NCBI GenBank assembly: GCA_002335385.1
Contig: DCVK01000054.1
Coordinates: forward strand, 1 to 64,000
Length of the DNA: 64,000 nt
Origin: Candidatus Aminicenantes bacterium UBA2190
GTDB lineage: Bacteria > Acidobacteriota > Aminicenantia > UBA2199
Reading direction: 5' to 3'
Shown here: in pieces, positions 56,876-64,000 of the stretch
Layout: every line of letters begins with the position of its first letter
Position numbering within the stretch: position 1 is the first letter of the stretch
The notes under the pieces: generated by a model
What the model was told of the DNA's origin: nothing
Database searches by the model: none
What the model saw: the letters and a program-made list of their open reading frames with translations, nothing else
Position numbers and translations under genes: made by a program

Positions 56876-57789
56876 GGATCGGCGTGATCGGCACCGGCGT
56901 CATGGGCGCCAATCATTTGCGCGTACTGGCGAAATCTCCCGGGTTCCAGCTGACCTGTGCCGTCGACGTTAACGCGGCGAACCTGGAGAAGAATGCCGGG
57001 CCCTACGGCATCGCCATGCTGCAGGACCCCCGCCAGGCGCTGCCCCGCGTCGATGCCGTCATCGTGGCGGCGCCGACGCTGGAGCATTTCGCCCTCTGCC
57101 GTCTTTTTCTGGAGAACGGCAAGCACGTCATGGTCGAGAAGCCGATCAGCCGCACGCTGGCGGAAGCCGACGAGCTGATCGCCCTGGCCGCAGGGAACCG
57201 CTGCGTGCTGGCCGTAGGCCACCTGGAACGCTTCAATCCGGCGGTGGAATACGCCGGGCGCCTGGTGGAGCGGCCGCTGTTCATCGAGGTGCAGCGCCTG
57301 GGGTCCTTCTCGCCGCGCTCGCTGGACATCGACGTCATCATGGACCTGATGATCCACGACCTGGACATCATCCTGCAGTGGGACCGCTCCGGAGTGCGCG
57401 AGATCCGCGCCAGCGGCGTGCCGATCGTCTCCAGCAAGATCGATATCGCCAACGTGCGCCTGGAGTTCCGTTCCGGCCTGGTGGCCAACGTGACCGCCAG
57501 CCGCGTCTCCCAGGAGAAGACGCGCAAGCTGCGCCTTTTCCAGAAGAGCCTTTACCTCTCCGTGGACTACAAGGAACGCAGCGTGAAGATGTTCCAGTTG
57601 CGCCAGGGCCGGATCGTCGAGGAGTACCCGCGCATCGAGGATGTCGAGCCGCTGGCCAGCCTGTGGCGCAATTTCCGGCGCACCGTCGAAGGCGAGGGCG
57701 ATTTCGTCGTCAGCGGCCGCGACGGCCGGGCGGCACTCGAGCTGGCGCTGGCCATCTCCACCGCGCTGCAGGCCACCGCGGATGCTTGA
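56872..57789 (+). CDS. Gfo/Idh/MocA-family oxidoreductase in the lipid A operon
   Basis: This 305-residue NAD(P)-dependent oxidoreductase has the Rossmann GVIGTGVMGANHLRVL at residues 3-18, EKPISRT (the family EKP motif) at about 88, then a C-terminal substrate domain with VGHLERFNPAVEYA and DLMIHDLDIILQW. It overlaps lpxI by four bases. Similar genes follow lpxI in other lineages. GnnA, which oxidises UDP-GlcNAc to make the 3-amino form used for amide-linked lipid A, is in this family, but its partner aminotransferase GnnB is not in the window. Confidence 0.85.
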   Translation: MRIGVIGTGVMGANHLRVLAKSPGFQLTCAVDVNAANLEKNAGPYGIAMLQDPRQALPRVDAVIVAAPTLEHFALCRLFLENGKHVMVEKPISRTLAEADELIALAAGNRCVLAVGHLERFNPAVEYAGRLVERPLFIEVQRLGSFSPRSLDIDVIMDLMIHDLDIILQWDRSGVREIRASGVPIVSSKIDIANVRLEFRSGLVANVTASRVSQEKTRKLRLFQKSLYLSVDYKERSVKMFQLRQGRIVEEYPRIEDVEPLASLWRNFRRTVEGEGDFVVSGRDGRAALELALAISTALQATADA

Positions 57790-58864
57790 ACCCTTCATCC
57801 GGCGCCAGATCGAAAGAAAGATCTTTCCGGGCGTGTCCATCCTGGCCGCCGCCGGCGAGCGCATCCTTTACGAGCGCTGCTTTGGCCGGCGCGCCTCCTG
57901 GCCCGACCCCGAGCCCCTCGGGCACGACACCCTCTTCGACCTGGCCTCGCTGACCAAGCCCCTGGTCACCGCCTTCCTGGCCGCCTATTTCCTGGAAAGG
58001 GGGCAGTGGCGGCTGGAAGACGATGCGCGCCGCTTCCTGCCGGAGCTGCGGCCGCTGCCGGTCACCCTGGGGCAGCTTCTGACCCACAGCGCCGGGCTGC
58101 GGCCCTGGCACCCGTTCTACCTCTACCGCCCCCAGGACGACCTGGACCAGGCGGCGTCCCTGTGCGACGCGGCCGCGCCGGGGGCGTGCGTGGTCTATTC
58201 CGACGTCGGCTACATCCTGCTGAAGCACCTGCTGGAAAAGGTCTCCGGCGCCCGTTTCCAGGATCTGGCCGCGCAGGTGATCCTCGAGCCGCTGCGGCTG
58301 CGCGACGCCTTCCTGGGCGCGCCGCCAGGGCAGCAAGCTCGCTGCGCCCCCACCGAGGTCGGCAACCGCTACGAGAAGGGCCTATGCCGCGGCGAGCATG
58401 GCGCGGCCGCGGCCCGTTTCGCCTGGCGCTGCGGATTGATCCGCGGCGAGGTCCACGACGCCAATTCCTTCTACGCCGGCGGCAGCGCCGGCAACGCCGG
58501 CCTTTTCGCCAGCGCCCGCGACCTCTTCAGGCTGGGGAGGGAATTCTTCCCCGCCGCCGCCACCCTGCTCAAGGCGGAGACCGTCGCCCTCTTCTGGCAC
58601 GACCTGACTCCCGGCCTGGGCGCCGGCCGCAGCCTGGGCTTCCAGCTGAACTCCACCCCGCGCACATCGGCGGGCCGGGCCCTGCCGCATGCGGCCGTCG
58701 GTCACAACGGCTTCACCGGCACTTCGCTGTGGCTGGAGGCGGCGGGAGAACGCCAGTGGATCCTCCTGAGCAACCGCGTCCACCCGCGGGTGAAAAAAGA
58801 GGATTTCAACGTCGTGCGCCGGCGCTTGCATATGCTGTTGCGGCAGGAATTGCAATTGCCTTAG
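57782..58864 (+). CDS. Cytoplasmic-type serine hydrolase, beta-lactamase/transpeptidase fold
   Basis: This 360-residue protein starts at 57782, overlapping the oxidoreductase stop, and has no signal peptide. It has SxxK as SLTK in DLASLTKPLVTAFLAAY, the YxN position as YSDVGY, and HNGFTGTSLW as the third motif. GGSAGNAGLFASARDLFRLG is typical of the family. Relatives include esterases and D-aminopeptidases. Its place at the end of the bamA-lpx operon, without an export signal, differs from the exported relative at 26838-28289. A role in lipid or peptidoglycan precursor metabolism is conceivable but unproven. Confidence 0.83.
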   Translation: MLEPFIRRQIERKIFPGVSILAAAGERILYERCFGRRASWPDPEPLGHDTLFDLASLTKPLVTAFLAAYFLERGQWRLEDDARRFLPELRPLPVTLGQLLTHSAGLRPWHPFYLYRPQDDLDQAASLCDAAAPGACVVYSDVGYILLKHLLEKVSGARFQDLAAQVILEPLRLRDAFLGAPPGQQARCAPTEVGNRYEKGLCRGEHGAAAARFAWRCGLIRGEVHDANSFYAGGSAGNAGLFASARDLFRLGREFFPAAATLLKAETVALFWHDLTPGLGAGRSLGFQLNSTPRTSAGRALPHAAVGHNGFTGTSLWLEAAGERQWILLSNRVHPRVKKEDFNVVRRRLHMLLRQELQLP

Positions 58865-58915
58865 CGTGCAGTGAGTGCCAGTGACGGTATCAGCGTCATT
58901 GGCTGTACTAGAAAT

Positions 58916-58943
58916 CGGTTGACGGTCGACGGTTTACGGTTGA
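58916..58943. repeat. ACGGTNN heptads, x4
   Basis: Units CGGTTGA, CGGTCGA, CGGTTTA and CGGTTGA, followed by CGGG and GAAGAG, echoing the AAGAA boundary of the 47810 and 63025 arrays. Confidence 0.75.
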
Positions 58944-58970
58944 CGGGAAGAGAAGAGGCAATTGGAAGAC

Positions 58971-59045
58971 TAAATTCCAAATCACAAATTCCAAATCCCA
59001 AATAAATTCCAAACTCCAAATTCCAATTTCCAAAACGAAAGCCAA
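58971..59045. repeat. CCAAATN heptads, second copy of the 51331-51406 arm
   Basis: About 70 bases of CCAAATN-type units ending CCAAAACGAAAGCC. The final 30 or so bases are identical to the reverse complement of 51327-51356. Only one arm is present here. Confidence 0.78.
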
Positions 59046-59084
59046 GGCAAGTGTCAGTGTCAGCAGGAGGCTCCAGAACTCAGG

Positions 59085-59105
59085 GGACAGAGGACAGAGG
59101 ACAGA
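59085..59105. repeat. Exact heptad repeat GGACAGA x3
   Basis: Three identical tandem copies of GGACAGA, no degeneracy. Confidence 0.8.
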
Positions 59106-59184
59106 GAAGAACTATGAGCACTGGCAGGAATCCGGGAAGAGCTGCACCTCGTCACGCATCACAAGAACATGTTGATTGTCTTGC

Positions 59185-59212
59185 TAACGTCTAACGTCTG
59201 ACGTCTATTGTC
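59185..59212. repeat. Heptad repeat TRACGTC x4
   Basis: TAACGTC, TAACGTC, TGACGTC and TATTGTC. This is the same family, on the other strand, as 445-465. Confidence 0.75.
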
Positions 59213-59240
59213 TCTAGACCGACGCATCTTTGTTTCGAAC

Positions 59241-59268
59241 CACGAATCACGAATTACGAATCACGATA
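59241..59268. repeat. Heptad repeat CACGAAT x4
   Basis: CACGAAT, CACGAAT, TACGAAT, then the partial CACGATA. Confidence 0.75.
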
Positions 59269-59292
59269 GATCGGTGTCTTTTGCAGCTTTTC

Positions 59293-59306
59293 GTCACGCG
59301 TCACGA
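59293..59306. repeat. Heptad repeat GTCACGM x2
   Basis: GTCACGC and GTCACGA, with a further GTCACGC-ATCACAA pair at 59151-59164. This is the reverse complement family of CGTGACG at 51201. Confidence 0.6.
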
Positions 59307-59338
59307 ACGCCATCCACCAAGAACCGGGCTCGCTGTCC

Positions 59339-62300
59339 CTATTTCCTCAGCAGCTCCTTGACCGCCGCCTCGATCTGCTGGTCGCGCCCGAGCGCCAGGA
59401 CGTCGGGATCGTTCCTGACCAGGATGTCGGGCTCGAGCTGGTTGTTCTCGCAGAGGATGCCCTCCGGGGTGCGCCAGCCGCCCTGGGGGATGCCGAAGCG
59501 CAGGGTCGGGTCGATCTGTCGCTCCCACCAGACGAACGTCCCCGTGCCGGGCACGGGCATGCCCAGCGTCTTGCCGATGCCGCGGATCTTGTACTCCACC
59601 GGGAACAGGTGGGCGTCGGAGTAGTTGCCCTCACCCATCAGGACGATGGAGGGCTTGATCCACTTGTCATAGGGTTCGTAGCCGACGAGCTGGCCGCGGG
59701 GGACGATGTCGAAGACCTTCTTGCCGGCGAGGAAATCGGCCAGCTGGTCATGGAGGTTGCCGCCGCCGTTGAAGCGCGTGTCGACGATCAGGGCTTCCTT
59801 GTCGATGCTCAGGCCGAGCACCTCCTCGATCACGGTGCGCATGCTGGCGTCGTTCATGCCGCGCACGTGGACGTAGCCGATGCGGCCGTTGGAGAGGCGG
59901 TCGACCTCGGCACGGCGGGCGCGCACCCAGCGGCGGTACACCAGCGGCGCCTCCTCGCTCAGGGCGATGGGCTTGACCGCCTCTTCCCAGCGCTGCTTCG
60001 TGGCCGGAGCGAACACTGAGAGCAGGGTGAGCTGCCCAGCCTTGCGGTTCAACAGCCGGGCGTGGTCACGCGTCCCGTCCAGGGCCTGGCCGTCGATCTT
60101 TTCGATGACATGGCCGGCGCGGATCTTGAGGGCCGCCTTGTCCAGCGGCCCGCCGCCCAGGACCTCCGCGACCTTGATGCCGGGCCCGGCGTGGCCGTAG
60201 TCCCGGAAAATGCCCAGGGACGCCGTGGTATCGGCCTCGGGCGCGCGCGGCGGAGAGTAGTAGCAGCCGGTGTGGGAGGCGTTCAACTCGCCGAGCATCT
60301 CGCTGACCATCTCCGCGTAGTCGTAATTGTTGCGGATGTGGGGCAGGAACTTGCGGTAGGTTTCGTAATAAAAGTCCCAGTCGGCGCCGTAGAGGTCGGC
60401 GACCAGGAACTTCTGCCGGATCTGCCGCCACATGTGATCGAACATGTAGGCCTTCTCGGCGGCCTGGTCGAGGATCATTTCATTGCCGATGACGACGGGT
60501 TCAGTCTTGCCGCTCTCGGGATCGATCTTGGATACCTTGCCTTCGGCCAGCACGAACAGAGCCTTGCCGTCGGCCGCGAGATCCAGGGCCGCCCTCTCCG
60601 CGTTGAGCTTGGCCAGGAGCTTGGTCTCCTTGGTGCGCAGCTCGGTCTGCCACAGGTCGTAGCCCTTCTCGAACCTGGCCAGGTAGAAGAGCTTTTCGCC
60701 GTCCTGGCTGAGCGCGGCGCCGGCGATGTCGGCGGAACTGATGGTGAATCGTGCCTTGCGCTGATCGAGCCCCTCGAGCTCGATGACGATGTCCTTTTTG
60801 GGTTCCGCCTTCCCGGCCTCCTTCTCCTTGCCTTCCTTGGCCTTGTCTCTCTCGATCTTGGCCTTCTCCTCCCGCTCCTTCAGCAGCGCGAAGTCGGGCT
60901 TGGAGAGGAGGAAGCGGTCATAGGCATCGCGGGTAAAGAACATGCCATGAACGTCATAGGTCAGCAGCGAGCCGGAGACGTTGGCGGCTCCGTCGCGCGT
61001 GGAGCCGTAGACCATCATTGAGCCGCCCATGCCCCAGCGGGCGCCGAAATTATCGAAGCCGCTTTGGGTCAGGTTGATGATCTTGCCCTTGCCGTCGCCG
61101 GCGACCAGCCCGATCTGGGAGGTGAACAGGCGCACGTAGCCGAACTGCACCAGGAACCACTTGCCGTCGGGGCTCCAGGCGTAGTCCTGGTCGCCGTCGG
61201 CATAGGAATAGTTGTGCTCGGCGGGCAGGATCGTCCGCGTCTGCCGGGAGGCCAGGTTGATCACCTTGAGCACGACCCGGTCCTCGATGTAGGCCACCTC
61301 CTTGCCGTCGGGCGAGAACTCGGGCTGGAACTCCTCGGCCGCGGTCGCCACCACCGGCTCCTCCTTGAGCAGGGTTGCGGCATAGAAATAAGGTTCCTCC
61401 TTGCGCACGATCGAGGTGCGGTAAACGTTCCAGCTGTTGTCACGCTCGGCCGCGTAGACCAGGCTGCGGCCGTCGGGGCTGAAGCTCACGCTGCGCTCCT
61501 GCCCGGGAGTATTGGTGATGCGCTTGCCGACGCCGCCCTCGACGCTGCCGACGAAGATCTCGCCGCGGAAGACATAAGCGATCTCCTTGCCGTTGGGCGA
61601 GAGGCGCATCTGCGTGATGCCGCCTCCGACCGGCTCGGCCTTCTCCAGGACGCGGCGGCCGTCCTGGGCGATGCGCACGGCGACCCGGAGCGGCGCGGCG
61701 CCGGCTTCGAGGGTGTAGATCTCGCCGTCATGGCCGAAGCAGAGGCGGCCGGCGTCGGAGCGGCTCAGGAAGCGGACGGGGTTCTTCGTGAAGGCGGTCA
61801 GGGCGACGGACTCCGCCGGGTTGCTCAGCGAGCTCTTGTGGATGTTGAACGATCCGCTCTGCTCGCTCAGGTAGTAGAAATCATCGCCGTTGCCGTCGAA
61901 GACGGGATTGCGGTCCTCGCCGGGGAAGGAGGTGAGCCGGGTGTGTTTCTTCGTCTTCAGGTCATAGGACCAGATGTCGCGGGTCACGGCGGATGTGTGG
62001 TGCTTGCGCCAGTCGTTCTCGTAGCCTTTCTGGTCGTGGTAGATGATCTTGCCGCCGGAGCGGTCGACCGTGGCCGCGATCGCGGCGTGGGTCAGGATCA
62101 GCTCCAGCTCGCCGCCGTCCACGGAGACGCTGTAGAGCTCCGGGAGTGCCGGTGTCGGGAACTGGGCGTCGCTGGCCAGGTCCTTGCGCACCTGGGTGAA
62201 GAGTACGCGCCGGTCGTCGGCGCTGAAGCTGCTGGGGATCTCATTGCGGGAATGCCAGGTCAGGCGCCGGGCCTCCCCTCCGGACTCCGGGACGATGAAG

Positions 62301-62599
62301 ACGTCGAAATTGCCGTGGCGGTCGGAGGCGAAGGCGATGGAACGGCCGTCGTGGCTCCAGACCGGGGCGAACTCGTAGGACTCGCCGATGGTCAGGGGCA
62401 CGGCCCGGCCGCCGCCGGCGGCTACCTTGTAGATATCACCCTGGTAGCAGAAGAGAATGGCGGAACCGTCGGGGGAGATCGCCGGGTAGCGGAGCCAGAG
62501 GGGCTTGTCTTGCGCCGGGAGCGGCCGCGCCCCCAGGATCCAGGCGAAAAGGAAAGCAATGCAGAATGATCTCAGGGCTTTTTCAATGGATGGTCTCAT
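59339..62599 (-). CDS. Exported tricorn-like S41 protease, second copy
   Basis: This 1086-residue protein starts at 62599 after GGGAGGAC, giving a signal peptide that ends near PLPAQDK. PD40-type blades (YPAISPDGSAILFCYQGD, FAPVWSHDGRSIAFASDRHG) occupy residues about 25-580. A Lys/Glu-rich linker follows, then the core with GELNASHTGCYYSP (His776), a PDZ domain (about 800-870) and the S41 part with the nucleophile Ser994 followed by Asp in GEGNYSDAHLFP, where the other copy has GYSSSGGDAFP. It is the same architecture as 4535-7789 but clearly diverged, probably with different specificity. Confidence 0.92.
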   Translation of the reverse strand: MRPSIEKALRSFCIAFLFAWILGARPLPAQDKPLWLRYPAISPDGSAILFCYQGDIYKVAAGGGRAVPLTIGESYEFAPVWSHDGRSIAFASDRHGNFDVFIVPESGGEARRLTWHSRNEIPSSFSADDRRVLFTQVRKDLASDAQFPTPALPELYSVSVDGGELELILTHAAIAATVDRSGGKIIYHDQKGYENDWRKHHTSAVTRDIWSYDLKTKKHTRLTSFPGEDRNPVFDGNGDDFYYLSEQSGSFNIHKSSLSNPAESVALTAFTKNPVRFLSRSDAGRLCFGHDGEIYTLEAGAAPLRVAVRIAQDGRRVLEKAEPVGGGITQMRLSPNGKEIAYVFRGEIFVGSVEGGVGKRITNTPGQERSVSFSPDGRSLVYAAERDNSWNVYRTSIVRKEEPYFYAATLLKEEPVVATAAEEFQPEFSPDGKEVAYIEDRVVLKVINLASRQTRTILPAEHNYSYADGDQDYAWSPDGKWFLVQFGYVRLFTSQIGLVAGDGKGKIINLTQSGFDNFGARWGMGGSMMVYGSTRDGAANVSGSLLTYDVHGMFFTRDAYDRFLLSKPDFALLKEREEKAKIERDKAKEGKEKEAGKAEPKKDIVIELEGLDQRKARFTISSADIAGAALSQDGEKLFYLARFEKGYDLWQTELRTKETKLLAKLNAERAALDLAADGKALFVLAEGKVSKIDPESGKTEPVVIGNEMILDQAAEKAYMFDHMWRQIRQKFLVADLYGADWDFYYETYRKFLPHIRNNYDYAEMVSEMLGELNASHTGCYYSPPRAPEADTTASLGIFRDYGHAGPGIKVAEVLGGGPLDKAALKIRAGHVIEKIDGQALDGTRDHARLLNRKAGQLTLLSVFAPATKQRWEEAVKPIALSEEAPLVYRRWVRARRAEVDRLSNGRIGYVHVRGMNDASMRTVIEEVLGLSIDKEALIVDTRFNGGGNLHDQLADFLAGKKVFDIVPRGQLVGYEPYDKWIKPSIVLMGEGNYSDAHLFPVEYKIRGIGKTLGMPVPGTGTFVWWERQIDPTLRFGIPQGGWRTPEGILCENNQLEPDILVRNDPDVLALGRDQQIEAAVKELLRK

Positions 62600-62643
62600 G
62601 GGTGTCCTCCCTGGAAGCGATTTGGTTGTCGGGGCCATTGTCC

Positions 62644-62673
62644 ATAATACGGCCCCGGCGGTCAAAGGGTTAA
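62644..62673 (-). promoter_or_regulatory. Candidate promoter of the second tricorn-like gene
   Basis: On the minus strand TTAACC (62673-62668), 18 bases, TATTAT (62649-62644). Confidence 0.5.
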
Positions 62674-62751
62674 CTCCGGCCGGCGCTATTTGAAAAAATC
62701 GCTCCTACAGCCCGGTCGCTCCCCCGGGTGCGCTGGGCTCGATCCTGCGCC

Positions 62752-62967
62752 CTACGCCTTGCGCCGGACGGGCTTTTTCCCCGACCCCGCTGCCGGCTTG
62801 GCCGGGCGCGGTGCCGCTCCTGTTTTTCTCTTTGCGGGAGGGGCCCAGGTCTCACCGCCGTCCTTCGAGCGTCGGAACGATCTGGACAATGCCACGGCGC
62901 CGGCCAGGGCCGCCGCCGCGGCGCCGAGCAGCACGCCCCAGAAGAAGTTTTTGTTGTTTTCGTTCAT
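62752..62967 (-). CDS. Small membrane protein with basic tail
   Basis: This 71-residue protein starts MNENNKNFFWGVLLGAAAAA, with one membrane helix (about residues 7-25), followed by a Lys/Arg/Pro/Ala-rich tail resembling histone-like or DNA-binding tails (KPAAGSGKKPVRRKA). No family is recognised; the N-terminal part resembles YtxH-type small proteins (a Gly/Ala-rich helix). There is no Shine-Dalgarno sequence. A promoter whose -10 box ends six bases before the ATG implies a leaderless mRNA. Confidence 0.6.
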   Translation of the reverse strand: MNENNKNFFWGVLLGAAAAALAGAVALSRSFRRSKDGGETWAPPAKRKTGAAPRPAKPAAGSGKKPVRRKA

Positions 62968-62973
62968 GGCCGT

Positions 62974-63002
62974 ATTGTAGGAGGATGAGGGGAGAAATGC
63001 AA
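62974..63002 (-). promoter_or_regulatory. Promoter of the small membrane protein gene, leaderless
   Basis: On the minus strand TTGCAT (63002-62997), 17 bases, TACAAT (62979-62974), then six bases and the ATG at 62967. Both hexamers and the spacing are identical to the pgsA promoter. Confidence 0.75.
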
Positions 63003-63024
63003 TGAATGGAGACTCGTTGATCCC

Positions 63025-63187
63025 GGTGTACGGTTTGCGGTGTACGGTAAGAAAGGGCAAAAGGCAAAAGTGAAAAGGCAAAGGGGAAGAACAGGGCGCC
63101 CGGCGCCAGGCGGTTGGTCAGAGGAAGCCTTGTTTTTCCAGTGAACGCCGACCGCCAAGCCATTTCTTGCCGTCGTCCGTGGACCGG
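63025..63187. repeat. ACGGTNN heptad inverted pair around an RGGCAAA array
   Basis: Units at 63025-63053 (GTGTACG, GTTTGCG, GTGTACG, GTAAGAA) face a reverse-orientation arm at 63164-63187 (TTCTTGCCGT.. CCGT..). Between them 63055-63089 is a separate heptad array (GGGCAAA, AGGCAAA, AGTGAAA, AGGCAAA, GGGGAAG). It has the same GGTAAGAA/TTCTTGCC inner boundaries as the 47810-47944 pair. No gene lies in this gap. Confidence 0.75.
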
Positions 63188-63207
63188 GTTCGCCAGTCTT
63201 TATCCCC

Positions 63208-64000
63208 CTAGAACAATCTTCCCTGCTCCGGCGCTTTCCTTGCCGCCGCGGCGCGGATTGCCGCAACGATCGGCTCGGCGCCGGCGGCGGTGTCCCAGCC
63301 TATGGCCCCTTTGCGGATCAGGTCCCGGTTCCCCACGGGAGGTGGGGAGAAGCTGGCGGGCGCGGCGGCGAACACGGGGATGCCGAGCCGGATAGCCGAC
63401 AGGGCGGCGTTGAACGAGCCGCTCATGCGCTGGTCGGCGTCGCGCTCGGGACCGGAAATGACCACGACCAGCGCGGCGGAAAGGGCGGCGACGAGCTGAT
63501 TGCGCGCCATGGCCTGGAAGGCGGCCCATCTGGCGTCGGGCGCGAACTGGGAGACCACGAGGACGTTGTCGACCGTCAGGTGATCCTGCAATTCGGGGCG
63601 GGTCTGGAAATGGTGCAGGCCCTCCGCCAAAACGAGGGTGGTCGTGCCGCCGGCGCGCAGGGCGGCCGCATGGGCGGCGCAGTCGATCCCCGCGGCATAG
63701 CCGGAGACGACATTGATTCCCCGCGCGGCCAGCCCGGCTGCCAGGGAAGCGGCGGCCGCCAGGGCCTCTTCTCCGGCCCGGCGCTGGCCCACGATCGCCG
63801 CGCCCGTCCGCTCCAGCAGGGCGATGTTCCCCCGCACGTACAGCAGCGCCGGCAGGGGGAGTTTTTCCTCCAGGCCCTGGAGCCGGCGCGGAAAATCGGG
63901 ATGCAGGGGGTGGAGCAAGGTCACTTCCCGCTCGGGGAATCTCTCGATCCCGCCCGGTTCACGGAGGGTGAGACCGGGGACGGCGAAGCCCGCCCGGCTC
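63208..64000 (-). CDS. dprA: DprA/Smf-like DNA processing protein (5' end beyond window)
   Basis: The frame is open from the right edge to the stop at 63208. The first ATG/GTG inside (63924) is probably internal, since in-frame codons continue to 64000 without a stop. The DprA Rossmann core is present: LLYVRGNIALLERTGAAIVGQRRAGEEA, GINVVSGYAAGIDCAAHAAAL, GTTTLVLAEGL and an MSGSFNAALSAIRLGIPVFAA segment. DprA loads RecA on incoming single strands during transformation. The usual VG(S/T)R motif reads VGQR here, and the C-terminal winged helix seems missing, so a divergent DprA-like role is possible. A PilT-type gene is at the other window end. Confidence 0.78.
   Translation of the reverse strand, partial: SRAGFAVPGLTLREPGGIERFPEREVTLLHPLHPDFPRRLQGLEEKLPLPALLYVRGNIALLERTGAAIVGQRRAGEEALAAAASLAAGLAARGINVVSGYAAGIDCAAHAAALRAGGTTTLVLAEGLHHFQTRPELQDHLTVDNVLVVSQFAPDARWAAFQAMARNQLVAALSAALVVVISGPERDADQRMSGSFNAALSAIRLGIPVFAAAPASFSPPPVGNRDLIRKGAIGWDTAAGAEPIVAAIRAAAARKAPEQGRLF

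Larger units (their letters stand above)
58865..59338. other. Non-coding gap made largely of heptad repeats
   Basis: This 474-base stretch between two convergent genes holds no gene I can support. It carries five or six different heptanucleotide repeat families in a row (each listed separately), plus short runs such as GTGTCAGTGTCA near 59051. No T-tract terminator is obvious. Confidence 0.75.

Overview
The window is GC-rich, densely coded DNA from what looks like a Gram-negative, anaerobic, peptide-using bacterium. The outer-membrane and lipid A genes (bamA, an ompH/skp homologue, fabZ, lpxA, lpxI) show a diderm envelope. Pyruvate:ferredoxin oxidoreductase (nifJ) and the NADH sensor Rex point to anaerobic metabolism. 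Two tricorn-like S41 proteases, an aminopeptidase P, an exported M29-type peptidase and several beta-lactamase-fold hydrolases point to peptide degradation. The mix recalls Candidatus Aminicenantota / Acidobacteriota-like genomes, but no rRNA or other decisive marker is present, so the lineage is an inference.

Layout. 1-4375 (minus): N-terminal part of a PilT-type ATPase, smpB, a CorC-like protein, rex, pepP. 4535-11677 (plus): tricorn-like protease, KAS III-like synthase, ferritin-like protein, membrane LytTR regulator, CPBP protease. 11717-18111: a visibly AT-rich insert with an Ig-repeat surface protein, a small membrane protein and a phospholipase C/P1 nuclease-like exported protein. It is bounded by a 3' fragment of a threonine aldolase gene on one side and the complete gene on the other. 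18112-25119 (minus): threonine aldolase, SpoIIE-type phosphatase, dnaE, guaA. 25237-30675 (plus): mutM, then four exported proteins. 30747-34684 (minus): Ser/Thr kinase, TPR-GGDEF protein, PAP2 phosphatase. 34869-40572 (plus): RND efflux pair, a small ORF and a BioD-like P-loop protein. 40740-51219 (plus): nifJ, YciO-like protein, pgsA, a deoxyhypusine-synthase-like protein, rarA, AMMECR1, YjbQ, two membrane-anchored unknowns, dtd. 51562-51807 (minus): FmdB-type zinc ribbon. 51984-58864 (plus): the bamA-ompH-fabZ-lpxA-lpxI-oxidoreductase-hydrolase operon. 59339-64000 (minus): second tricorn-like protease, a small membrane protein and a DprA-like gene cut by the window edge.

The most unusual content lies between genes. 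Several intergenic stretches (about 445-465, 47810-47944, 51201-51455, 58916-59306, 63025-63187) consist of short runs of degenerate heptanucleotide repeats. At least seven different 7-mers occur, often arranged as large inverted repeats, and one segment of about 70 bp recurs in two islands 7.6 kb apart. In the most regular family each unit is an invariant ACGGT plus two variable bases. I do not recognise these as a named element.

A second theme is transcription start architecture. Many genes have textbook -35/-10 boxes with 17-base spacing. In at least five cases (mutM, guaA, pgsA, the TPR-GGDEF gene, the small gene at 62752-62967) the -10 box is so close to the start codon that the mRNA should be leaderless or nearly so.
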